NCBI GenBank assembly: GCA_030425615.1
Contig: JAUIAI010000015.1
Location: 1 to 12,831 of the forward strand
Source of the DNA: Gammaproteobacteria bacterium
Lineage (GTDB): Bacteria > Pseudomonadota > Gammaproteobacteria > Burkholderiales > Burkholderiaceae_E
DNA length: 12,831 nt
Direction of reading: 5' to 3'
The notes under the pieces were generated by a model, which saw only the letters and a list, made by a program, of their open reading frames with translations, made no database searches and had not been told where the DNA came from. Position 1 is the stretch's first letter. The number at the start of each line of letters is the position of its first letter. Shown piece by piece: positions 6,907 through 12,831 of the stretch. A program made the position numbers and the translations under genes.

Positions 6907-6950
6907 GGACGAGGCCGGCATCGCGGGTTCCCGCGATGCCGGCCTCGTCC
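6907..6950. terminator. Perfect 21-bp inverted repeat, possible terminator or processing hairpin
   Basis: Positions 6907-6927 are the exact reverse complement of 6930-6950, with only TT between. The RNA would form a very stable GC-rich stem of about 20 bp closed by a tiny loop. It sits 33 bp after the methyltransferase stop and 44 bp before the DUF4910 start. There is no T-run on either side, so it is not a textbook intrinsic terminator. It may partly terminate or protect the upstream mRNA, or be a mobile or repeated palindrome. No second copy occurs in the window. Confidence 0.55.
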
Positions 6951-6994
6951 CGCGCTCGTTGGAACCGCCGCCCGGTGCGCGGGGCTCGGGTGCG

Positions 6995-8386
6995 ATGACC
7001 GCACCGGTCCGTTTCGACGGCGGCACTCTGCACGCACTCTGCACGAGGCTCTATCCGCTGCCCCGCAGCCTGACGGGCCCCGGCGTCGATGCCACGCTGG
7101 AGCTTCTGCGTGAGCATCTCGCGGAGCGCGCGCCGGGCGCGCCGGCTCTGGAGCGACACGCGCTCTCAAGCGGTACCCAGATCTTCGACTGGCGGGTGCC
7201 GGAGCAATGGACGCCGCGTAGTGCCTGGATCCGCGGGCCCGACGGCATCAAGCGGGCCGACTTCGCCGCGCACTCGTTGCATCTCGTGGGTTACAGCGAA
7301 CCGGTGCACGCGAGGATGTCTCTCGAGGCACTGCAACCGCATCTGCACTCTCTGCCCGACCGGCCGGACTGGATCCCCTATCGCACCAGCTATTACCAGC
7401 GCACCTGGGGCTTCTGTCTGACCGACCGCGAACGCCGATCCCTGCCGCCGGGCGAGTACGAGGTGTTCATCGACGCGGATCTCGGTCCCGGGGAACTGGC
7501 CTGGGGCGAGATCCTGCTGCCCGGCGAGACTGATTCCGAGATCCTTCTCTGGGCCCACCTCTGTCATCCCTCGCTCGCCAACGACAATCTTTCGGGTCTC
7601 AGCGTGGCCACGGCCGTGGCGGCACAATGGGCCGGCAGCCGGCACCGCCACACCCTGCGCGTCGTGTTCGCACCGGCCACCGTCGGAGCGATCGCCTGGC
7701 TGGCCAGCAACGGACGAGCCAGAACAAACATCGCACACGCACTCGTGCTGTCGAACCTGGGCGATGCCGGCGGATTCCACTACAAGCGCAGCCGTGACGG
7801 CGATGCCGAACTCGATCGCCTGTTCGAGCACCTCTTCGCGTCCGGCGCGGGCGGTGAGGCGCCGGCGCTCGAACCGTTCACACCCTACGGCTACGACGAG
7901 CGACAGTTCAACAGCCCGGGAATACGGATCCCCGCGGGTTGCCTGACCCGGACCCCGCACGGGCGCTATCCGCAGTACCACACGAGCGGTGACGATCTGT
8001 CCTTCATCTCGCCCGGTGCACTCGCCGACGCCTGCGAACTCGTCTGGCACGCCTTGTCCGCGCTGGACGGCAACCGGCACTATGTCAATCTGGCTCCTTT
8101 CGGTGAGCCGCAGCTCGGTCGCCGCGGTCTGTACGACAGCCTCGGCGGCGAGAACGAACGTCGCGAGAACCAGCTCGCCATGCTGTGGGTGCTGAACCAG
8201 TCGGACGGCAGCCACAGCCTCCTTGATATCGCCCGTCGGGCGGAAGTACCTTTCGAGCGAATGAGGGCAGTCGCAGACTCCCTGCTCGACGCGGGCCTGC
8301 TCCAGGAAGAGTCGGCACCGCGCCGCCCGACGACAACCTCATCCGGAGCGCCCACGACCGGCTGCGACGGCAGCGAAGTCTCCTAG
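6995..8386 (+). CDS. DUF4910 zinc-peptidase-like protein with C-terminal winged helix
   Basis: The protein has 463 aa from ATG 6995. The fold is that of M28-type aminopeptidases (DUF4910 with inserted DUF2172-like region). Likely metal ligands lie in WAHLCHPSLANDNLSG (186-201: H188/H191, D197) and in YPQYHTSGDDLSF (325-337, H329). YGYDERQFNSPG (298-309) is another family element. Residues from about 385 to 438 look like a winged helix (LWVLNQSDGSHSLLDIARRA at 397-416), as in many family members, followed by a low-complexity tail. The biochemical role of this family is not known to me; members occur near sugar- and polysaccharide-modification genes, which suits the C-methyltransferase upstream. 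At FAPATVGAIAWL (225-236), the position where I recall a Glu or Gly in relatives is Ala228. An in-frame TTG at 6959 is a weaker alternative start. It is probably a hydrolase acting on an amide of the product, but this is a guess. Confidence 0.8.
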   Translation: MTAPVRFDGGTLHALCTRLYPLPRSLTGPGVDATLELLREHLAERAPGAPALERHALSSGTQIFDWRVPEQWTPRSAWIRGPDGIKRADFAAHSLHLVGYSEPVHARMSLEALQPHLHSLPDRPDWIPYRTSYYQRTWGFCLTDRERRSLPPGEYEVFIDADLGPGELAWGEILLPGETDSEILLWAHLCHPSLANDNLSGLSVATAVAAQWAGSRHRHTLRVVFAPATVGAIAWLASNGRARTNIAHALVLSNLGDAGGFHYKRSRDGDAELDRLFEHLFASGAGGEAPALEPFTPYGYDERQFNSPGIRIPAGCLTRTPHGRYPQYHTSGDDLSFISPGALADACELVWHALSALDGNRHYVNLAPFGEPQLGRRGLYDSLGGENERRENQLAMLWVLNQSDGSHSLLDIARRAEVPFERMRAVADSLLDAGLLQEESAPRRPTTTSSGAPTTGCDGSEVS

Positions 8387-8523
8387 ACCAGACGCGGCGA
8401 CACCCTTTTCGCGGGCCGGATCGCCGCGCCGGCGCAGACCCAGCGCCTGTGCCGCATCCGACGGCCCGCCGGTTGCATCCGCCGCGAAGACGAAGCCACG
8501 CGGCGCCTGGAAGGGGCAGTGCA

Positions 8524-9918
8524 GTGAGAACGAAAGAAGAAACCGAATCCGCGGGCGGCCACGACGAGACCCGCGCAGGCGCCGTCAGCGCGCTGGCGTC
8601 TGGCTGGGCGCCGGATCCCGAAGACGAGGCCTGGCGCGAGCGCGCTCATGCCGCCATTCCCGGCGGATGCCACACGGCGGCCAAGGGCGACGACCAGTTC
8701 CCGGTGAGCGCACCCGCGTTCATCGCCCGTGGCAAGGGCTGCCATATCTGGGACGAACACGGTCGCGAATACATCGAATACGCGATGGGGCTGCGTGCCG
8801 TCACACTCGGCCACGCATGGCCGAGCGTGGTCGCGGCCGCGGCCCGTGCAATGGCACTGGGCAACAACTTCAACCGCCCGACGAGACTCGAGGTGGAATG
8901 CGCGGAGCGTTTCCTCGAACTCGTTCCCACCGCGGAGATGGTCAAGTTCACGAAGGACGGTTCCACGGTCATGACCGCGGCGCTCAAGCTCGCCCGGGCC
9001 GCCACGGGGCGCGACCTCGTCGCGATCTGTGCCCAGAGCCCGTTCTTCTCGTACGACGACTGGTTCATCGGCACCACCACGATCGACAGCGGTATTCCCC
9101 AGGTCATCAAGGACCTCACGCTGCGCTTCGGCTACAACGACATCGCCTCGCTGGAGCGCCTGTTCGACGAGTACCCTGGCCGCATCGCCGCGGTAATGCT
9201 CGAACCCGCCCGTACGGAGGAACCGGCAGCGGGCTTTCTCGAGCGTGTGCGCGAACTCTGTACGCGCAACGGCGCGGTGATGGTGTTCGACGAGACGATC
9301 ACCGGTTTTCGCTGGCACCGCCACGGCGCCCAGCACGTCTACGGCGTCACGCCGGATCTGAGCTGCTTCGGAAAGGCCATGGGCAATGGCTTTTCGATCT
9401 CCGCGCTGGCCGGCAAGCGCGCATTGATGGAGCTCGGCGGGCTGCGACACAAGGACGCGCCCCGGGTCTTCCTGCTCTCGACCACCCATGGCGCGGAGTC
9501 ACCGAGCCTGGCCGCCTCGATGGAAGTCATGCGCATCTACCGCGACGAGCCCGTCACCGATCATCTCCATGCGATCGGCGATCTGCTTCGGACCCGTCTG
9601 GAACCCGTGATCGCCCACCACGGACTCACGGAGCACATCCGTCTGGCCGGGCGCGGCTGCAGCCTGATGTTCGGCACACTGGACAACGAAGGACAGCCGT
9701 CGCAACCGCTGCGCACGCTCTTCCTTCAGGAGATGATCGCCCGCGGCGTACTCGCCACGAGCTTCCTGACGACCTACTCGCACAACGAGTCGGACATCGA
9801 TCAAACCGTCGCCGCCGCAGACGCGGCGATGGCCATCTACCGGCGTGCACTGGACGAAGGTCACGAACGCTATCTCGTCGGACCGCCCTCGGCCTCCGCG
9901 TATCGCAAGTACAACTGA
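8524..9918 (+). CDS. Glutamate-1-semialdehyde 2,1-aminomutase-like class III aminotransferase
   Basis: This is a 464-aa PLP enzyme. The Schiff-base lysine is K284 in CFGKAMGNGF, the pyridine-binding aspartate is D256 in VFDETITGFR, and STTHGAE near 320-326 is the conserved threonine motif of class III aminotransferases. The GSA-type NSGTEA segment reads KDGSTVMTAALKLARAATGR (144-163), so it differs from true HemL, and the ending is also unlike HemL. Members of this subgroup are common in surface-sugar and secondary-metabolite clusters, where they aminate or isomerise a non-HemL substrate. Its position after a C-methyltransferase and a DUF4910 protein fits that, not tetrapyrrole synthesis. Start GTG 8524 is chosen because GGAAGGGG lies 7 bp upstream; an in-frame GTG at 8449 would add 25 Arg/Pro-rich residues that look non-coding. 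The 137-bp gap to the upstream gene means it may have its own promoter. Confidence 0.88.
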   Translation: MRTKEETESAGGHDETRAGAVSALASGWAPDPEDEAWRERAHAAIPGGCHTAAKGDDQFPVSAPAFIARGKGCHIWDEHGREYIEYAMGLRAVTLGHAWPSVVAAAARAMALGNNFNRPTRLEVECAERFLELVPTAEMVKFTKDGSTVMTAALKLARAATGRDLVAICAQSPFFSYDDWFIGTTTIDSGIPQVIKDLTLRFGYNDIASLERLFDEYPGRIAAVMLEPARTEEPAAGFLERVRELCTRNGAVMVFDETITGFRWHRHGAQHVYGVTPDLSCFGKAMGNGFSISALAGKRALMELGGLRHKDAPRVFLLSTTHGAESPSLAASMEVMRIYRDEPVTDHLHAIGDLLRTRLEPVIAHHGLTEHIRLAGRGCSLMFGTLDNEGQPSQPLRTLFLQEMIARGVLATSFLTTYSHNESDIDQTVAAADAAMAIYRRALDEGHERYLVGPPSASAYRKYN

Positions 9919-9919
9919 G

Positions 9920-9964
9920 CACAGGGCGCCTGCGGCGTTCCACGCCGGGGCGCCCCCCCCTGTG
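9920..9964. terminator. Bidirectional hairpin terminator between convergent genes
   Basis: Outer arms CACAGGG (9920-9926) and CCCTGTG (9958-9964) enclose CGCC/GGCG (9927-9930/9949-9952) and CGGCG/CGCCG (9933-9937/9943-9947) with loop TTCCA and a bulge of Cs. It starts 2 bp after the aminotransferase stop and ends 10 bp before the stop of the convergent thiolase gene, which is the classical position for a shared terminator. No T-run follows. Confidence 0.7.
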
Positions 9965-9974
9965 ATCGCCGGCC

Positions 9975-11177
9975 TCAGGCCCCGTACTGACCGATGATCG
10001 TCACCGACGACACGTTCGAACTCGGGAACCCACCCAGGTTGTGCGTCAGACCGAACACCGGATCCGGACGCTGACGCTCGCCGGCGCGCCCGGACAGCTG
10101 CAGGTACATCTCGTAGAGCATCCGCAGGCCCGAGGCGCCGATCGGATGACCGAAGCACTTCAGGCCGCCGTCGATCTGGCAGGGGACCTTGCCGTCGGCG
10201 TCGTAGAAACCGTCGAGGACGTCGGTCACCGCGGACCCCTGCTCGGACACGAACAGATCTTCCATCGTCACCAGCTCGGTCACGGAGAAGCAGTCGTGCA
10301 CCTCGAACATGGAGAGCTGATCGCGCGGCTTGTCGATACCGGCCTCGTCATACGCACGCTTCGCCGCCACACGGGTGGTCGCGAAATGACTGCCGTCCCA
10401 GCGTCCGTGCTGCATCTCCTCGCCGTTGGAGACCGAGAGTTGCAGCGCCTTCACGGCGATGAGCGGATTCTTGCCGAGGCCCCGGGCGATGTCCGGCGTG
10501 GTGACGATCGCGCAGGCGGCGCCGTCGGACACGCCGCAGCAGTCGAACAGGCCGAGCGGCTCGGCGATCATCGGCGCGTTGATCGCCGTCTCCTCGGTGA
10601 TGCGGTTACGAAGATGGGCCTTCGGATTGCGTGCGCCGTTGTCGTGACTCTTGACCGAGATGTGCGCCATGGCGCGCTTCAGATCCTCCGCGCCGGTACC
10701 GAACTTGGCGCGGTAGGCGGCGGCGAGCTGCGCGAACGAGCCGGGAGCCGAGATGTTGGCCCAGAACAGGTCGTTGACGCTGCCGCGGGTTCGCTGGGGC
10801 AGGCCGCCGTAGCCCGTATCCTTGAGTTTCTCGACACCGAGCGCGAGCGCGATGTCCACCGCACCCGAGGCAACGGCGTAGCAGGCGCCCCGGAAGGCTT
10901 CCGTGCCGGTGGCGCAGTAGTTCTCGACCCGCGTGACGGGAATGTAGGGCAGACGAAGCGCGGCCGCCAGCGGTACGCCGGACTTGCCCACATGCTGTTC
11001 CTCGATGGCGGTGCCCAGCCACGCCGCCTCGATCTGGCCGCGCTCGATACCGGCATCGACCAGCGCCTCTTCGAAGGCGTCGACCATCAGGTCCGGCGCG
11101 TCCTTGTCCCAGTGCTCACCGAACTTCGAGCATCCCATCCCCAGGATGGCAACCTTGTCGCGAATGCCTTTTGCCAT
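9975..11177 (-). CDS. SCP2-type thiolase (thiolase / lipid-transfer-protein-like acyltransferase)
   Basis: The protein has 400 aa, thiolase fold. The nucleophilic cysteine is C88 in RVENYCATGTEAFRGA. H294 in EVHDCFSVTE and H344 in KCFGHPIGASG complete the expected active site, while the second cysteine motif of classical thiolases is replaced by HNLGGFPSSNVSS (379-391), as in SCP2-type members. It may cleave or form a C-C bond on acyl-CoA or transfer an acyl group. It follows the HMGCS-like/DUF35 fusion by 68 bp on the same strand, and thiolases of this type bind DUF35 proteins in archaeal thiolase-HMGCS complexes, in PhlACB and in steroid-degrading Ltp2-ChsH2. C88 is also the number I recall for the catalytic Cys of PhlC. 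Start ATG 11177 is supported by a GGAG 9 bp upstream. Generic automated names such as acetyl-CoA acetyltransferase would be too specific. Confidence 0.88.
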   Translation of the reverse strand: MAKGIRDKVAILGMGCSKFGEHWDKDAPDLMVDAFEEALVDAGIERGQIEAAWLGTAIEEQHVGKSGVPLAAALRLPYIPVTRVENYCATGTEAFRGACYAVASGAVDIALALGVEKLKDTGYGGLPQRTRGSVNDLFWANISAPGSFAQLAAAYRAKFGTGAEDLKRAMAHISVKSHDNGARNPKAHLRNRITEETAINAPMIAEPLGLFDCCGVSDGAACAIVTTPDIARGLGKNPLIAVKALQLSVSNGEEMQHGRWDGSHFATTRVAAKRAYDEAGIDKPRDQLSMFEVHDCFSVTELVTMEDLFVSEQGSAVTDVLDGFYDADGKVPCQIDGGLKCFGHPIGASGLRMLYEMYLQLSGRAGERQRPDPVFGLTHNLGGFPSSNVSSVTIIGQYGA

Positions 11178-11245
11178 GAATCGTCTCCGTGTCGGGCCCG
11201 GTGCCCGCGACCTTCCCGCTGTCGCGCACCTGCGGCCCGCGCCGC

Positions 11246-12712
11246 TCAGTTGCGCGGCACAGCCTTCCAGAAGTATTTAACGAAACCGCGCTGCCTGTCG
11301 ATGTCCTTGATCCGGAAGGTCATCTCCACGGGCAGGTCCACGGCGATCTGTTCCGGATCGATGTCGGTGATGTCCGCCATCATGCGACCCCCTTCGTCGA
11401 ACACGATCATGCCGTAGTACGCGGGCGGATTCGGCGAGTAGGTCAGGAGATCGGCCGTGTAGCTCATGATCCTGGCCGGCGACTCGGCGAAACGATGCTC
11501 GTCCTGCGAATCCAGCGCATTGCAGTCCGGATTGACGCAATAGCGGTTGCGCGGAAACTGCACCGTGCCACAGGCCCGGCACTTTCCGCCATGCAATCCG
11601 AGCGTCATTTCCTGCTTGCGATTCAGCAGGGTCATCGGAGAGCCTTTGTCCACCTCGGCCCGCATGCCGTGATCGAGCGCCACGGTGTCGTTGAAGGCCA
11701 GGAACTTCTGGTAGTTGCCCAGCGGCTTCGAGCGTGCCAGCATCGCACCCACCGCACCCGCGTCGCCCAGGCAGCGGTCACGCCAGGCCGGCAGGGCCTC
11801 GGTGGCCTCGAGGACCATGGCATCGCACCCGCTGCCGAATCCGGTGAGAAGGATCAGATCGCCCGGCCGGGCCGCGTCGAGCGCCTGCGCGAGCATGAGC
11901 AACGGATGCGCGGCACCGGTGTCGCCGATCTGCCCGAGCAGCGTGTCGCACACCGCGCCTTCGGCGATGCCGAGGCGCCTGGCCACCGCGGTGCCGGCGC
12001 GCGGGATCATCGACGGCAGGCAGAAATGCGCAATGTCAGCGGCCGCCGCGCCGGCGGCCTCGAGCGCCCTGCCGACGGCCTCCGGCACGATCTTGAGCAG
12101 ACCCTCGTCACGCACCCAGCGCTCTTCCCAGGCATAGTCGTAGCGGCGATCCGACGCCCGGAACTGCGCGTTGAAATCGCGCGCGCGGGTGGAAGCACCC
12201 CGCAGGCGCGCCAGCACGCCCTCCGAGCCCACGCGCATGGCCGCCGCGCCGTCGCCGTAGCGCATCTCCTGCACGCTGGCCGCCTGCGTGCGACGCTTGT
12301 CCGACGCGCTGACCAGCACGTCCACCCCGCGCGACGCCGCCGTGTCGAAGGCAAGGCGCAACGCCGTCGTTCCCGCGCGCAGGCTGCCGCCCGCATCGAG
12401 CGTCTCGGCATCGGTGAGGTCCAGCGCCCCGGCCACGATGCCGGCGTTCTGACGGTCGGCGAACGGGTGCGTGGTGGACGCCAGGCAGACCATGCCGATT
12501 CTGCGCCCCGGATCGCGACGCAGGATCGTGCGCGCGGCCTCCACCGCCATGGTGGTGCTGTCTTCGTCCCAGCCGGCCACCGTACGCTCGCCCCGGCCGA
12601 GCCCCTTGAGTGCCGAGTTGAACCAGGCGTTGGCACGGGCCATTTCCTCGCGCGCGAGGCGGTAGCGTGGCAGATAGCAGCCGTAGCCCGTGATGCCGAT
12701 GTCAGCTTGCAT
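11246..12712 (-). CDS. HMG-CoA-synthase-like protein fused to a DUF35 zinc-ribbon/OB-fold domain
   Basis: The protein has 488 aa. Residues 1 to about 345 resemble archaeal-type HMG-CoA synthase/KAS III: ITGYGCYLPRYRL (7-19), STTHPFADRQNA (79-90), GSLRAGTTALRLA (109-121), a dimer/pantetheine loop, and GFGSGCDAMVLEAT (291-304). Residues about 365-488 form a DUF35 unit with a four-cysteine zinc ribbon (C378, C381, C392, C397) and an OB fold (ARIMSYTADLLTYSP onward). Compared from memory with the archaeal motifs, the catalytic Glu, Cys and His are replaced by T80, L111 and C231, so HMG-CoA synthase activity is unlikely. In PhlACB and the archaeal complex, the HMGCS-fold and DUF35 parts are separate proteins that bind a thiolase; here they are one chain beside a thiolase. 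Start ATG 12712 has GGAGG 8 bp upstream and lies 25 bp after the preceding stop, so all three genes form one operon. Confidence 0.85.
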   Translation of the reverse strand: MQADIGITGYGCYLPRYRLAREEMARANAWFNSALKGLGRGERTVAGWDEDSTTMAVEAARTILRRDPGRRIGMVCLASTTHPFADRQNAGIVAGALDLTDAETLDAGGSLRAGTTALRLAFDTAASRGVDVLVSASDKRRTQAASVQEMRYGDGAAAMRVGSEGVLARLRGASTRARDFNAQFRASDRRYDYAWEERWVRDEGLLKIVPEAVGRALEAAGAAAADIAHFCLPSMIPRAGTAVARRLGIAEGAVCDTLLGQIGDTGAAHPLLMLAQALDAARPGDLILLTGFGSGCDAMVLEATEALPAWRDRCLGDAGAVGAMLARSKPLGNYQKFLAFNDTVALDHGMRAEVDKGSPMTLLNRKQEMTLGLHGGKCRACGTVQFPRNRYCVNPDCNALDSQDEHRFAESPARIMSYTADLLTYSPNPPAYYGMIVFDEGGRMMADITDIDPEQIAVDLPVEMTFRIKDIDRQRGFVKYFWKAVPRN

Positions 12713-12737
12713 GATGTCGTCCTCCGGTGGCGCGGGA

Positions 12738-12831
12738 TCAGGCCGCGATCTCGGCGATACCGTTCGAGAGCACGATCTTGTCACGCTCCCTGACCCGCGA
12801 CTGGAACTGCACGCGGCTCCCGTCCCGCCAG
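12738..12831 (-). CDS. C-terminus of a probable MaoC-like enoyl-CoA hydratase (partial)
   Basis: Only the last 31 codons are visible; the gene enters from the right edge and stops at 12738-12740. The tail contains WRDGSRVQFQSRVRERD followed by KIVLSNGIAEIAA. This DG-x-x-V-x-F-x-x-R-V-x-E-R-D pattern and the VLSNG strand resemble the final hot-dog beta-strands of MaoC-type (R)-hydratases and related acyl-CoA hot-dog proteins. The stop is 25 bp before the ATG of the HMGCS-like/DUF35 gene, so it is the upstream operon member. A hydratase followed by a thiolase would be consistent with a beta-oxidation-like sequence of steps. A hot-dog thioesterase is the main alternative. Confidence 0.5.
   Translation of the reverse strand, partial: WRDGSRVQFQSRVRERDKIVLSNGIAEIAA

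Noticed and set aside
8449..8523. Upstream in-frame GTG extension of the aminotransferase
   Set aside because: The extra 25 residues are Pro/Arg-rich and atypical, while GTG 8524 has GGAAGGGG just upstream.
11189..12793. Long plus-strand open frame (over 500 codons) antisense to the HMGCS-like gene
   Set aside because: It is Arg/Ala/His-rich without domain signal, the typical mirror of a GC-rich gene; the minus-strand frame has clear family motifs and a ribosome binding site.

Overview
The window is strongly GC-rich, densely coding bacterial DNA. The gene families (periplasmic beta-glucan synthesis genes, acyl-CoA enzymes, a MaoC/HMG-CoA-synthase-like/thiolase operon) fit a proteobacterium, probably a gammaproteobacterium. 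This is an inference from content and codon bias; no marker gene fixes the taxon. No tRNA, rRNA, CRISPR array, insertion sequence or integrase was seen.

Layout. (1) 1-2432: a divergent pair of beta-glucan genes. The 5' end of an ndvB-like gene (GH17-like domain, presumably followed by a glycosyltransferase outside the window) runs left, and an ndvC-like GH17 membrane protein runs right. About 400 bp of hairpin-rich DNA separates them. (2) 2303-4036, minus strand: an acyl-CoA dehydrogenase followed by a small four-helix membrane protein. The end of the latter overlaps the end of the ndvC-like gene by 130 bp, tail to tail. (3) 4081-5145, plus strand: a cytoplasmic beta-lactamase-fold serine hydrolase, divergent from the dehydrogenase across 44 bp. 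(4) 5146-5563: a non-coding stretch that becomes AT-richer and ends in a cluster of GTGA/TCAC elements just before the next gene. (5) 5564-9918, plus strand: a TylC3/NovU-type sugar C-methyltransferase, a DUF4910 zinc-peptidase-like protein with a C-terminal winged helix, and a glutamate-1-semialdehyde-aminomutase-type PLP enzyme. These look like a small sugar or small-molecule modification set without any nucleotide-sugar supply genes nearby. A perfect 21-bp inverted repeat lies between the first two. (6) 9920-9964: a hairpin terminator between convergent units. (7) 9975-12831, minus strand: the tail of a probable MaoC-like hydratase, a fusion of an HMG-CoA-synthase-like domain to a DUF35 zinc-ribbon/OB-fold domain, and an SCP2-type thiolase.

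The most interesting unit is (7). The HMG-CoA-synthase-like half has lost all three expected catalytic residues (Glu, Cys, His replaced by Thr80, Leu111, Cys231), while the neighbouring thiolase keeps Cys88 and two histidines. This matches the thiolase/HMGCS-fold/DUF35 composition of archaeal thiolase-HMGCS complexes and of Pseudomonas PhlACB acyltransferase, but with the last two parts fused. The likely reading is a multi-component acyl-CoA-processing enzyme in which only the thiolase is catalytic. Second in interest is the isolated methyltransferase/DUF4910/aminotransferase set with its unusual regulatory-looking DNA.
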